Assembly: GCF_014805625.2 (NCBI RefSeq)
Contig: NW_023998471.1
Location: 877,263-941,262, forward strand
DNA from: Glossina fuscipes
Taxonomy: Eukaryota > Arthropoda > Insecta > Diptera > Glossinidae
DNA length: 64,000 nucleotides
Reading direction: 5' to 3'
Positions within the stretch are counted from its first letter, which is position 1; the number at the start of each line of letters is the position of its first letter. Below, in pieces: positions 1 to 12,700 of this stretch. Made by a program: the position numbers and the translations under genes. Below the pieces are notes generated by a model, which was given only the letters and a program-made list of their open reading frames with translations, made no database searches and had not been told where the DNA came from.

Positions 1-1014
1 CTATAAAAGCAAGTAGAGGTACAAACTACACCAATAGTACGTCTATTTTTAGAGCCCTGTCCCATATAAAACTTTTCCTGAAATGTAAGTGTTTTAGTAA
101 CCTACGATTGAAGTAAGTGAAGCAAAGTAGGATCTATGACAAGAAAATTAATTGTGGCAATGGAATCATTTTTCGGATACCTTCTTTTACAAACTGTATG
201 TAGGAACAAGATCTAATTTCTAGTATAGTATTATAAGGACAATTACTTGAACTATGTAAATGTAATGCATTAAGTTGGATCTCATAAGGTCCCTTAATAA
301 ACACATACATTTCGGGAATACATAAAGACTTCTATGAAAAGTAAGCCTTTATGTTATAAGATATAATTTATGGTATTTCTTGACCATAGCGGGACCCCCA
401 GGGAGCTCATGTTACGAATACCATGCTATTGCTGTAAAAAGTAAATCTTTCTGTTACAATCGAATACAATTCATGATATCTGCGGAAAAAAAGTAGTGAA
501 GAATGGTATTAGGCGAAGTTGTACGAGGTATTTAACGTTCGATCTTTCCAAGTTGTTTTGTTATTACATTTCAAAGTTTTTACAAGATTTTGTATATCCT
601 TGAATTCAATCTGAAAACCTAAGATAAAAACCAAGCACAAAGCACACAGTGGAAAATTCAGTGGAATGAATAGTTTGCCCAAAATTTGCTGAAAAATTAA
701 AAAAAAAATTTTTTTCTTTCAAAAATTATAGCTGATCTGAACTATAATAGAAGTAAGAATTTAGAAAACATAAAACATTTGTGGCAAAAAAACACTAGAC
801 AAATCAGACAAAGTCTTAAGCACTATTTTAAGCGCTTCCTAATTGAATATCGAATTTTTACAGTGTTTTCAGTTCGCTCTAACTTGATAAAAGCCCACTT
901 ACAATAATAGCTTTTACATCGAAATATGACCAAACGAAATGATAAAAACAAAGATATTTTCCATTACTGAGAGGATAAAATATACAAATGAAAAATGAAA
1001 AACACAAGGCTCAC
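1..1014 (-). other. Partial last-seen intron of bili
   Basis: Starts at the donor GTGAGC (1009-1014 on the minus strand) and runs off the left edge. I saw no further FRMD8-like exon in either strand; the stretch is AT-rich with frequent stops. Confidence 0.6.
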
Positions 1015-4000
1015 CTGTATAAATATACATGTTAAACATTCTGGATCATCCGTAGCACTTGGCTTTGCAAAATCCCACGACAAATCCTCGTAGCGTAGTC
1101 CAAGTAGCAAGGTCTGAAAGCAAATTGAAAAAAATTCAGCTAAATAAAATTCGTATAATTTATCAACACTTATGTGTTAAATTTTGAAGGAAAACGACAT
1201 TTAAAGCAACATCGTGCGTTTTTAATGATACCGTCTTTAAACTTCCTCAATTTTTCATAACTTTGTAAAGCTGACAAATGGAAAGCGAAGAAAAAGTCTT
1301 GCGAAAACGATCTCAAATTGAACATACATAAGTACATAAAAAAATATCGCAGCAGCATTAATCTTCTATATATTAAACCTTAAGTGAAGTAGCAAATATT
1401 TACTTACTAAACATCATTGGCTAATACTATATTAGCCAATATACATAAATGAAAATATAACTCAAAGCAAAAAAAAATTAAGAAATACAATTAAGCAAAG
1501 ACGCAGATGCTTTCCCAACCTTAATCCCATCGTTAATGTATGCAATTAGCCCAATAACAGTACATAAGTATATATGCAGGCAGGCAACTGGCAATCTGCA
1601 TCCATAGAAATTTCCTTTTAAAAAAAATTCCTTTAACAGAAAATGACACGTGCCGTTAAAAACTCGTTCAAGCCAAGTTAAGGCCGGCGAAAAAAGCTAC
1701 CAATTTGGTTGGCACTGAGGGAGCCTAAGGGCAAGTTGGAGCGCTGAGCAAAAATGAGGAACTAACGTCTCCTTTTTATCAGCTTAAACCCAAAGGCCCT
1801 TCCTAACAAGTGCTTTCTTTTCTCAAGCGCCGAAGATATTTATATTATGACGATTTAAACAGAATCAGAACTTGCAAATTTCCACACAATCATCATTATA
1901 AAGCAACAATGTTTAACTTAAGCAGTTAAGCCTTGCAAAAAATTTCTAAATGTAAGGATTAATATTTTTCGTCCACAAGTAAGCAATAAATTTTTTTTTT
2001 GTTTACCGCTACAAAGCATGCAACAAATAGTATGAAGCACGATGAAGCACACGGTGATAAATTATAAAAAGTATATAAACCTTAACTCGTAAATTTAAAC
2101 AGCAGCCAATTTTCATTTAACATATTGTATATGTTTATATATATATTTTTTTCAACTTACACATTCAATTGGATCAATAATAAAAACCCCGCGCTCATTT
2201 ACAGCCACTAAAACTCTAACATCCTTATGGTTAACCATACTCATTAAACCACGTACCGGTTGCTCAACTTGGCCATGAAAAAACGCAGCACTGCAAAATA
2301 TTATAACATAATAGCTGTGGCACAAATTGTAGAATCCAAACAAGACGTACCCATAGAAAGGAAGAGCCCAACAAAATTCTAAATATTTACGCATTAATTT
2401 ACGCGTTGTTGCTGTTTGTGGCACACGTTTAAATTGTTCTAGTAATTTAACTTCGGCCGAATTTTTACGGCTCACTGGAAGCCAAGACCAATTAGAATTT
2501 TTGGCAACATGTTGAGGCAAAAATCGCGATTGATTTTCTCTGAAAAGGAATTTGAAAACACTGTTAAATACTTTTTCCTATAATGAGTCGAATTTGATCA
2601 TGGTACCGAAAAAAGGTTATGGTGTGCGTATGAGTATTGAATGGACCCAATTCAATGCGTGCTTGTATGCCACCCAACATTAAAGAATGAACTGATTCCA
2701 TTATATATCTCCCTGTTAATACATTGTGCTTCGCTTCTTCATATAAAAGTTCTAATATTCGATGATCTCTGCGGAATTTCAAAAATATATTGTCAGAGTT
2801 GAAATTAAAAATCTTTAGGTGAAGATTAATCACTGCTTCATACTTGATTTTTTCCTCATCTTTTTTTGAAAAAAATACGTTTCGTTTCAGCATTATCATT
2901 GGTTCGTCAAACTTCTTCTCAATTGGATTGCCATGACTGAACTTTTCGAGAAGATTTGACCAGGCTAAACGTACTAAGAATGGTCGATGATGTGACTTAA
3001 GTTGTATGTCCAAGAGTGCGCTTGTCATCCACAATCCGAATATACTTTGCGCCAACAATTTGTTGGCTATACCTAGTTCTTCACAGCCCAAAGCAGCTGC
3101 CAACATCACCTGAGACGGACACTGAGCCGTTCCCTCGATCTCCATATGTACCGCAACACGTGACATTAAATACACGCAAGTTGGTATCACCTGCAGAAAG
3201 CAAAAGCAATAAATTTAGAAATTTTTCAGGTCAGAAATAATTTCATGTATCATACATCTTGCAAAGGCCTCGGCATTGAATTTGTTGTTGTTTTTGTGCC
3301 ATTTGTGCAGTTAACATTTGACGATGACGCTGTATTCATGTATTGATTATTATTTGCCGTTCGCGCTGAATCCGAGACTTTTGTTTGGCTATTTGAATAA
3401 TTTACAGTCGTTATGGGAGCTATAGAAAGCAGAAGGAAATCAAAATGTTAGTTAAATTCCTAGTGTGCGGCAAAAATTTAAGCACTTGCCAGGTGAAGTA
3501 CAAAGATTGGAAGCTGGTACATTTCCACCTACAACATTTATGCTATTGCTATTGCCATCCGCTCCAAGAATACCCGTAACGCAAGCGGCACTGTCATTGG
3601 TAGCAAAACATTCGGCATTAGGTGGCGCTGACCCCGGACTTGATACATTTTCCACATTATCAGCTTCATTCTGCACCGCACTTACCATGCTTGAGATACT
3701 TGATGATGAAGCGAAAGTATTACCGGCAGCTGTTTGAATTTGCGCTGTAGTTACGACTCGGTGTACGGTGTACATGATGGGTGGCACGGTCGCTGTATGC
3801 ACGGAACCCAAAGGCAGAGAGGCTGATGCCATGAACTGTTCACAATTACCAGTTGTTGGTTGCGTTTGCGTGGCCGCCATCATTCGACTACTAGGTGCAC
3901 CCAACGCCGGGCAGTTAAGAGCCTCCTCTACTGGATCCAGCGCAACAGACGAACCACAGGTATTCTGATGGTGATGGTGATGAGTATGATGATTGTGCTG

Positions 4001-4881
4001 TTGTTGCAGGTTTTGATGTTGATGCTGCTGATGCTGTTGATGCTGTTGATGCTGATGATGTTGTTGTTGCTGTTGTTGTACGTTACTTAACGAGCTTGGA
4101 TAATGTAGCTGCTGCTGCTGCTGCTGCTGTTGAGCAAAGTGATATTGCTGTGATGGCACTTGCTGACTTATTTGCTGATGATGGTGGTGATGTTGTGGGT
4201 GCGATGGCTGCTGTTGTTGCTGCTGATGCTGCTGATGCTGAATTTGTGGATGACTTGGATGTTGATGATGTTGCTGATTGTTATGTTGACTTTGCAATTG
4301 CAATGATGGTGACGGTGAAGCTGTGTTCACCCGCCCGCTTGCACCGTTCGAATAAAACTCGTCCCTACATCTATAATCCGCGGTATTGTAATACAAACGA
4401 GATCTGTATTCAAAATTAGATAAAAACAGGTTTTCATAATACATTAGCAAATGCAAAAAATGCACACTCACTGATATTCTTGTGGCGTTAGTTTTCTACG
4501 ATTATATTGTAATGTACCCATTGGAACAGGCATTACGTTAATATAATTGCCCGGACTGTTACTGTTACCGCCACAATAAGCACCAGTATTAGAGGTTCCA
4601 GCCGTTGTCGGCGATCCTGACATGGTCGATGGGGCCGCATTAATTGCGCCAGACCGTTGATGAAGTGGAGTCTTATTATTACTGTTAATACCTCGCGCCA
4701 GCAACTCTTTACAATTGAAACCGGTCGAGGAGTGTACCGAATCGCAAGCCATGTAATCTGGCATTGCATTAGTGCCACAACCATTTGTTGCCGATGTTGT
4801 TGTCGCTGCCGGCTGAGCGGACGTTGATGATGATATTGCTGCTGGTGTAGCATTGCGACAAAGGTACTTATTCGGATCCAT
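1015..4881 (-). CDS. bili: Bili / FRMD8-like FERM-domain protein, C-terminus beyond left edge (7 exons seen)
   Basis: Exons, in minus-strand order: 4472-4881, 3490-4403 (or 3502-4403), 3256-3419, 2607-3190, 2351-2539, 2161-2290, 1015-1113. All junction phases agree and give at least 830 codons. The N-terminal part (exons 1-3) is disordered, with long Gln/His tracts. The FERM region starts at VIPTCVYLMSRV in exon 4; it includes IFGLWMTSALLDIQL, the split block LPFYG/AAFFHGQVEQP across the 2291-2350 intron, and LLLGLRYEDLSWDF in the last visible exon. These match the order of human FRMD8 motifs (family knowledge). FRMD8 binds iRhom/ADAM17, and Drosophila Bili restrains Wnt co-receptor (LRP6/Arrow) signalling. 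The start ATG at 4879-4881 begins MDPNKYLCRN. The last exon ends in a good GTGAG donor at 1014, so roughly the final 100 residues lie outside the window. Identity is strong; the exon 2 3' end is ambiguous (a GC donor at 3489 or a weak GT donor at 3501). Confidence 0.9.
1114..2160 (-). other. 1.05-kb bili intron
   Basis: Bounded by GTAAGT (donor, 2155-2160 minus) and TTTCAG (acceptor, 1114-1119 minus). It is AT-rich and contains a perfect 10-bp-arm hairpin at 1416-1440. No coding sequence was recognised in it. Confidence 0.7.
3960..4300 (-). repeat. CAG/CAT-type repeat coding Gln/His tracts in bili exon 2
   Basis: On the minus strand this stretch is nearly all CAG, CAA, CAT and CAC codons, giving alternating poly-Gln and poly-His blocks. 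Gln/His tracts are common in fly proteins and are prone to length change. The long plus-strand ORFs here (Ala/Asp-, Met/Leu-rich) are antisense shadows of this repeat. Confidence 0.85.
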
Positions 4882-7200
4882 TGCCTACAAACTAGATCCT
4901 AATATTGCTCAAACGATCACCCTCCATAAACATTATTTAAAAAAGCGACGTCGGCCTAATGTCAACGTCTGCTCAGATGTTGTTCTCTTTGATTGTTCCT
5001 ATCCATAGTTTTACTTTCGTTTCTACGTTGTTGTTGTTGCTGATGATAACGGATGATAAATGCGTTCGTTTTATTTAAATCAATTCAAGCGCAGTTCAAG
5101 ATGACATTGACATACCGACAGATTTCTGTGCTTTACACTGATAGGTATTTTTTCATAAGAAAATGAAACCAATACGCATGCATATATATATACATATATA
5201 TCTATACAAATATATATATGTAGATGTATATATCTATATTCTTTTTTTTAAATTATTGTTTAATTTTCTTTTCTACACGTCTTTGCAATTAAATATCATT
5301 AACTTGCATACGCTTCACGAAAATTTCGCACATATATGAATTAATCGAGATTTTGGCTTCACGCTGTGATATTAATGCAAATGCTCTTGTGATATTTATC
5401 TTCATTTATACATTTCACATGTGTTTGGATTGCTGTCGCTGTTCACTAGATTAATTTGTTAACAATATTCACTTCACCTTCGACGTTTCATTGTGGCAGT
5501 ATTCAGAGAACACAGTTGATTTTGTAACTAAAAGTATTTGAAACGAAAAGGAAGTTTTTAACTTCTAATCAAACAGAATAACACTGAAACAGAACGTGAA
5601 TAAAATATACGATCTTACGATCCCTAGCTAGAAACACAATCTTTAGACAATATGGCGCCTAAAGTTGACTTAAACTTGGCCTTCTATAAATGTTATAGAA
5701 CATAAAACAGCTAAGCATCGCATTGCAGAAGACGTTAAATGAAAAGAAGAGAAAGGAGAGAAAATGACGAAAAGTGGAATATTTATAAGTAGAATAATTG
5801 AAATGGATTAAATTTACAGCGCTTTGAGTAAAGGAAAACAGCGAAATGAATAACGAAAATTCGAGGTATTCAGCTGAGGAAAATGTAAACTATTTACACT
5901 AATCTATGGCATTCTTTTGAGCCGTTATATGCATGTGTATTACATTCAGGCAAATTAATGTATTACGCTGTTACATAGAGTATTAGAAATGTCTAGGCTT
6001 CCTTTAGACATCAAAAAGTACGGCTTGGTAAACACATAATACACTTTATAAAAAAAAAAAAGCAGACCCTTACTCCAATTTATTCGTTAAATAGCTGGAA
6101 ATGCGAATCAAAAACAAATAGATAAAAATGACTTAGTTTCTGAGTCTACGTTCTATAACAAAACTGATCCAAGATGTCTTTCATTACATCCCTAAAAGAT
6201 ATTCCCTAGAGATAACGCCTAATAAAGCTTTCTAATAAAAACCACAAATACTTACTTCAATTTGCTAATTAATAGCATAAAAATTTAATCGATTCCGAAT
6301 AAATAAAGATCCTAACTTCACGATGATTTCAGTGATTCCAAGAAGTCTTCAATAAAATCAAAAGTAGATATTATTAGGAGAAGCTGCCTAATAAAACTGC
6401 GCAACGAAGGCAAAAAACTTTCACTTCAACTCGTTGATAAATCGACATAAAAATTAAAAATAATAATGATAATAATAAATACACAAGAATCCGAACTTAG
6501 CTTCTAAGTATAAATCTAATCTTTTCACAGCCAATTGTGATCCTACAAATGTAGGGAAATGCATCAGAAAACATTTAAACTACAACAGTTAAAGTAGTTA
6601 GAGCAGTCAAAAGATATACGACGAGATATGCTAAAGTTATTTGCAGTAATTAATGTTTACATGTTCTCTTAATTACGCAAAGTATTAATAGTAAAATGTT
6701 AATAGAAGTAGAGAAGATATGAACAAATAATGCAAAGCAAGTAGTCCTAGTAGTGGTGAAGGAAGACTGCCTTTGATTAATTAATTTCAAAATCTAATAT
6801 TTAATAAATTAAACTTAAATTACAAATGAATTAAAATCTAAGCCTTCTTAAGTTAATGAATGAAAATTTGAAGGGACACTTTAGTAATTTAGAATAAAAA
6901 AAAACAAAGGTTTTTAAAAGGCAAGTCTCTACCTCTCTGCAATGGCCTGTTCGCCTCTTGACTCAATCAATCTTAATTGAATATTCCAAATCAAATCAAT
7001 GTTCATGTTGAAAATGTTTCAAATCGGCATTCTTATAAGATTCGCTTCACCACGTCTATTAACGCGAATTACGACCGAAAAAGGAAAATGTGAAAGTATT
7101 CAGAATTTGTTGGCAAAAAAGGGCAAAGCAAAAGATAAGGGCCTCTTTAGGGGAAAGAAGGAAGGAAAAGATAATACTTTTCTTCAATTTAATTTTTTGA
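4882..7200. other. AT-rich 5' flank of bili, no gene seen
   Basis: Holds the bili 5' UTR/promoter region nearest 4882, a (TA)-rich block around 5180-5240, and otherwise AT-rich sequence with stops in all frames. The 69-codon plus ORF at 6999-7208 is Lys-rich and unrecognised. Confidence 0.5.
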
Positions 7201-7262
7201 AATATTGAAAACGTTTTCTCTATTGTACCCTCCACTGTAAACTATATATATTCTTCATCGGT

Positions 7263-7452
7263 GTGAAATCCTGAGTTGATTTAGCCATATCTGTACGTCT
7301 GTGTGTCTCTGTGATGTATGTTGTCGACACACTCCTGGTCGCAAAAATGAAGATAGCGTGAAATTCTGAATTGATTTAGCCATGCCTGTCCGCCTATGTG
7401 TCTGTGTGCCTATATTTTGTTAGCACTATCTTGGTCGCAAAAATGAGGATAT
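7263..7452. repeat. Two-unit tandem repeat, period 95
   Basis: The unit beginning GTGAAATCCTGAGTTGATTT at 7263 recurs as GTGAAATTCTGAATTGATTT at 7358. Both carry 'gatttagccat', a GTCTGTGTG-like stretch and 'ggtcgcaaaaatga'. This resembles the tails of common dipteran non-autonomous repeats (inference). The flank to about 7930 ('caaatttggtagaaac') appears to be part of the same decayed element. Confidence 0.65.
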
Positions 7453-8481
7453 CAACTTCAAATTTGGTAGAAACATTAGAAGTTTCTGCACGCAGGTTGG
7501 TATCGCAAATGGACCAAATTGGTCAGAGCAGAAGTGCACACTGGAGCTTAAACTGAACGCAACCCTGTTTTTTCTAACAAAAATTTATGGATTTTTGCTC
7601 GTTACTCGGAAATCGTTGAAGTTAGAAGGCTGAAACTTTCCACAATTACTTTACGAGACACTCTACTCTCTAGGTCCAGAAGTGGAAACAAGTAATAAAA
7701 TGTTTTTTTTTCATATTTTTGAGTTTTTATCCCTATTTATCATAAGGTAAACAAGACAAACGTTTAAAACTATTTTGCCCATTCTTCAAATTGGGATATA
7801 TTATCTTTCTAAAAACAGGTTAATTTTAAAATGATTATGGTAGACACCGCGATTAATTTTTTCGATATGGGTATCAAATAAAAGAACTTGGAAAGTAGAA
7901 TGCGAAAAGCATAATGGTGGCTATGCAAAATTTTTTCATTCTTAATTAATTCCTTTTTTGAATAAAGTGTAAGGTCCTCGCATAAACGAGAAAGAAGAGA
8001 GGGAAGCGAGGAGAAGCAAAAATTATAATCACCCCAAACACTCTTTTATTACTTTCGAGTATGCTAATGAAACAATCAGAATGACTTTGCCGCTACATCT
8101 CCAGTTTTTTTTTTTTTTAATTTACTAAATGTTCAAGTTTTATATCAATATTTGCTGTATATATATATATATAGATATATACAAATATAAATTATGAATT
8201 TCAAGAAGCAAAGAATCTCGACTAAAAGCGATATGGTCGTGAATTCAAATCTCAAGCACGTTGGAGTTTTCAATAAAGCCGATAGCCTTGTGCCGATGCC
8301 AGTGCTTTAAGATTTTTGTCAAAAAATTTAATAATAACATTTACATACGCAATAAATCAGCTCATAACCTCTCAATTATCAAGGATATACGCAACAAAAC
8401 AAACAACAGAGCCAAAAGAACCGTACTCCACGAGCTTGCTTAGGTGCGAAATTAATTTGATCCAAAATTGTTCACATACAA

Positions 8482-8545
8482 ACAGAGAGAGAGAGAGAGA
8501 GAGAAAGAGATAGAGAGAAAGAGAAAGAGAGAGAGAGAGAGAAAT
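8482..8545. repeat. (GA)n microsatellite with interruptions
   Basis: Runs of GAGAGA broken by GAAAGA and GATAGA. It generates the spurious Leu/Ser-rich and Arg/Glu-rich ORFs seen on both strands here. Confidence 0.9.
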
Positions 8546-9388
8546 AAGTAAGTTGACAGCGTATTGCACTTAAGTGTCGGGCACATACGATTCTTTCTGC
8601 GCCATATGCCACTTTTACATTCACTTTTTACAATTTCTCGCAGAATTTTCATTCACATCAAATCTACAGGTGTTGAATCTTAATTAAATTTGTCAATAAT
8701 CATTCCAAGAATTTAATGAAGAATGCTTAGAATGCAATGCTTTCTGGATATATGTAAAAATATAATAATGATTTCTACAGAGTTCGTTACATTTTCCCTA
8801 AGAGGAATCGCATTGATTTTAAAATAATATTAAATTCACGATAACGAATATGTGTGCGATGCATGCAAACATATTTTTGGTAAACGAATTTTATATCAAA
8901 CAAGTCAAATAAACCGAAGAAGAAGCACAACAAGCGATAACGTTAGTTATTATACAAATACAGGAATATATTATGCATTATGTATGCATGCATACGTTGC
9001 CAAAGATTATTTTATTTTTCTTCTTCCTTTTTTATAAAAAAAAAAAAATTAGTTTTTAAAGTTTTTTAACTTATTACGAGTTACAGTTCATGCATATATT
9101 TTATCGGTTCTTTTCAATGTTTTTGCAAAAAATTTTTTGTTTTTGTTTATATATATTTTGGTATTTCTTGTTGTTGTTATTTTTTTTTTTTTTTTGTTTG
9201 TTGTTCCTTTTCTTTTAACGAACATAAATTCACGCACTTGTAATAACTTTCTGAATACATACACAAACACCTAGGTGTGTATGTGTGTATAGTTAAAAAG
9301 CAATCCGTTCACTTACACGCATACGTACAAACATACGCATGCATTTACTTAGTATTCGGTTAACAATTTTCTCTGCATATCGTTGCGA

Positions 9389-9482
9389 TTGCTGCTACTG
9401 CGGCTGCTGCTGCTTTTGCGATATGATGGCAATGATGATAATGATAATGTTAATGATGTTGATGATAATGAAGATGATGCAT
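9389..9482. repeat. GCTGCT / GATGAT trinucleotide-rich tract
   Basis: A GCT/GCG-rich stretch is followed by a run of imperfect GATGATAAT units. No supporting ORF of useful length surrounds it, so I treat it as simple repeat rather than coding. Confidence 0.6.
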
Positions 9483-9887
9483 GGTTAGCAACGAAGAAAA
9501 AACTCAGTTATTTTACTTTTTTAAAACATAAATGCTTTAGCTTGCATGTATAAGTAAGTAAACTTGTGTTTGCTTATATATCTATATAAGTATGTTAAAA
9601 ATATATGCCAACCAAACCAAAGCACTCAATTTACATCATTTATCATTATATCCTTAATTATTTCGATGGAACAATGAATTCGCAAAAAAAAAAACTTAAT
9701 AAATAGTCAGTTGAAGCTATATATTCGCGTGATTTAATCAAAACAAAAAAAGGTCTTTTTAGTTCGTGGTTTTCATTAAAGCGCTTTGTCATTCAATCTT
9801 TTAAGGATAAATTTATCTTCGCCAAAACATTGCAATCAATACATATAAATATCTATGCATATATACATACATACATGCATATATACA

Positions 9888-9890
<3 letters not shown>

Positions 9891-9918
<28 letters not shown>
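9891..9918. repeat. (TA)n microsatellite
   Basis: About 14 near-perfect TA units, preceded by CATA-type repeats from about 9860. Confidence 0.9.
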
Positions 9919-9922
<4 letters not shown>

Positions 9923-10564
9923 GGATAAGATCTTACGACGCATAACATATGAGTTTGTGAGAAAATTCACTGAGTCCTTTCATTAGATTGGGTGGGACAA
10001 CGACAGCTTAATATTTCTTATTTCAGCAGATAATTCTCTTTATTTTTCTTTTGATTTTCTTTTTTTTGTTTTCTTAACATTAACTTCAACGCCTTTTCTT
10101 AGTCACATCCTTTTTCTTTATCAACATCGAAAAAAAGAAAACTTTTCTATGCATCCTTAAAGCCATTCGTTTAGTTAATTTTTCACATCAACAATTTATA
10201 CATAATTTTTCGTTTTTTATTATTTTGCTGCGTTTTAAAACATGTATTCATATAAATATATATTTATGAACGTACGTCTGTCTATGTTTATGTACATGCA
10301 TGATTCTCTCTTATATCCTTTCTTTTTTTTCGCTCTCTTCTTTCAAAGAAACAATAAAATATGGAAATATTTCTTCAATTAAATCAAAAAAAAAAAAAAA
10401 TCGCGTTACCGTTAATTATATTATTGAGATTTTTACAAATATTTATGATAATAAATATGTCTGCTGTTTTTGTTGATTTACATTAATTTTTTTTCCTTTT
10501 ATTTATTTGCTTTTATTATTGCTTTCTTTAAATATTCTGTATAAATCGGTAACGTACTGACAAA

Positions 10565-10572
10565 TACACACA

Positions 10573-10602
<30 letters not shown>
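10565..10602. repeat. (CA)n microsatellite
   Basis: Nearly uninterrupted CA dinucleotides, with one CCC interruption near 10591. Confidence 0.9.
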
Positions 10603-10603
<1 letters not shown>

Positions 10604-11688
10604 TGTGCTTACATTGTTCTATAAATTAAGAAAATTGATGAAAAAAATCGTTTCTAAAGTGTTTTTTTCTCTTCTTTTTTTGAACTTTTTTCTGTACAAT
10701 GTTGTTGGATTTCGTATATTTAACTATATTTTCCTTATAATTCGCATTACCTACACGAACATTCCAAAAACCACCAAAACGTTAACGAAACGAAGAGGAC
10801 CAACACGACGACTACGTTGTTAGTACAACTTTTTTTTTAGTACAGAGAAATGTCAAAATAGTCGAATAACTGTAAATTTTTAAATATATATATATAAAAA
10901 AGCATACACAAACACACGGACAAAATATGTATGTATATATACACGTATGCACGCGCGTGTGTGTGGATATGTTATGCTTTTATATGCATGTGCATATGTG
11001 TAAATAGAAGTATATGTAGATATTTATGTATGCATATATATACTTATTGTATATATGTATAGGTGTACGTTTTGTCAGCCGCTCACTTTTATTGCCTTCA
11101 CCCAAATTTTGCACATCAACAATAATAACACTCGCTCGCTTACATACGCTTCCATATATAAAATTTCATATTTACATATATGCTCTATCCGACCGCAGTA
11201 TATTAAAAAGTACATTCATTTAAATGTTGAATATTTCTTTTTCATTTTTTTTTTTTTTTGCTTATTCTTAACATTTGTTCTGTTGCTGAATATCGTATCT
11301 TCTATCTACCACGTATGTATATACAAAACTAAACAAACAATTTCAATATCCGTTGGTAATGAAGAACTCGGTCTCCATTACTTATTTAGTTATATATTTA
11401 ATGCTCTTTTACTGTTATATTCTATGTAATCCTGTATATGCTTCAAGCGCATGCTTTTTCAATATAAATTTGAAACACATGTGTTTTCCGTTTTAGTACA
11501 CAATCATTGACAGGATAGTAACGTAAAAATGTCAAAAATCCTTTAAATCAAGGATTTTAATAGAATTCCTAGAAGAAATCATATTTGGGAATATATAAAA
11601 AAGCAAGAAAACAAAATAAATATCATCTTCAATATATATATTAAAACGGAACTTGTAATAATACTTTATTAATCATATATATACATAA

Positions 11689-11689
<1 letters not shown>

Positions 11690-11719
<30 letters not shown>

Positions 11720-11722
11720 TAA
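11690..11722. repeat. (TA)n microsatellite
   Basis: TA repeat with a single GTA interruption near 11700. Confidence 0.85.
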
Positions 11723-12389
11723 TATTTTCTAAAATCTACAACTTGCTTAATTGCTTCTGCTCTCATCCATCTATCTCCATTGATATTTTAAGTTTCTTTA
11801 GAAAACAGATTGAAAAAAAATCTCTACAATCGATCAGATCACATGAATTTCCTTAACAATTAAAGAGATCTAAACCAGATGGAAGAGATTTTCCATTGTG
11901 ATCGTCTTTTACGGTAAAAATAATTTGCAGAAATTTTATGCATTGGTGTTCACTGTAAAATATAATGATAAATCAGTGGAAGAGTGGAACAGGAAAATAA
12001 TTAATTCATTGTTGCCGTTATGAAAAGACGACATGAAAAATATGCTTCCTTTAAAATATAACGTCTTCCACGTCCTCAAGGGAAGAAAGGTTTTGTTTTA
12101 AGGATACCCAAATACTTCTTAAAAAAAACAAATAAGAAGATTATTGTCGGGCAAGGCCGACCATTAAATACCCTACATCACATTGTCTAACACACTTCTT
12201 ATTTTCATAATAGAAAACAAAAATTCCTATTAGGCTGGAATTGAAAAAATAGGCCGAGAAGGTCCAAATTTGGTACAGTTAATTTTTTTCTGTTAAATTA
12301 CTATTATGATATAGTTTTCAATGGCTTACGATGATATATATATCTTTTTGTCGTGCGAACTTCAGTTTTCACTGTATGAAGGGAAGTTC

Positions 12390-12700
12390 AAAAATTGCCC
12401 CAGCCCACCTAAAGTTCAGGTTGGAATGCCGAAATACTACTACTTAGCTATTTTGAAAATTAAAGTTTTTTTCCATATAACGACTTTACGAAATAGAAGT
12501 TATATGGAAAGTGGTCGAAAAATGCACCGATCCGAACCATTTTCAATAGCGTTCGCCCTTGGTTCAAAACAAGTCGTTGCACTAAATTTCATGAAAATAT
12601 ATCAAAAATTGCGAAGAGTAGCTTGAACACAAATTTACATGGACAGACACCAGACGGATGGACTGGCTTAGACCAATTCATATAATGATTCTAAATCGAT
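12390..12700 (+). repeat. Interspersed repeat family, copy 1
   Basis: Contains the core 'tttcaatagcgttcg', 'aaatttcatgaaaatat', 'gaacacaaatttacatgg' and 'acagac'. The same blocks recur in the same order at 14180-14400, and on the opposite strand at 15440-15640 and 55250-55500. The surrounding block may extend from about 12140 ('taccctacat') to 12790 ('gtaccctgta'). It resembles the non-autonomous repeats abundant in fly genomes; I cannot assign a named family. Confidence 0.65.

Larger units (their letters stand above)
7931..12100. other. Gene-free, microsatellite-rich interval
   Basis: Very AT-rich with many simple repeats (listed separately) and poly-A/poly-T runs. ORFs here are short and low-complexity. 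I saw no conserved protein, tRNA or rRNA. It could include UTR or a non-coding transcript, but nothing in the sequence shows this. Confidence 0.5.

Noticed and set aside
3465..4419. Several plus-strand ORFs of 66-107 codons, rich in Ala, Asp, Met or Leu
   Set aside because: They are antisense to the Gln/His repeat of bili exon 2, which fits the FRMD8 gene model and phases.
8220..8260. tRNA-like 'gaattcaaatctcaagcacg' stretch
   Set aside because: Weak B-box resemblance only; no acceptor stem, anticodon loop or A box could be arranged.
8316..8652. Leu/Ser-rich ORFs on both strands
   Set aside because: Produced by the (GA)n microsatellite; no homology and opposite strands are equally open.
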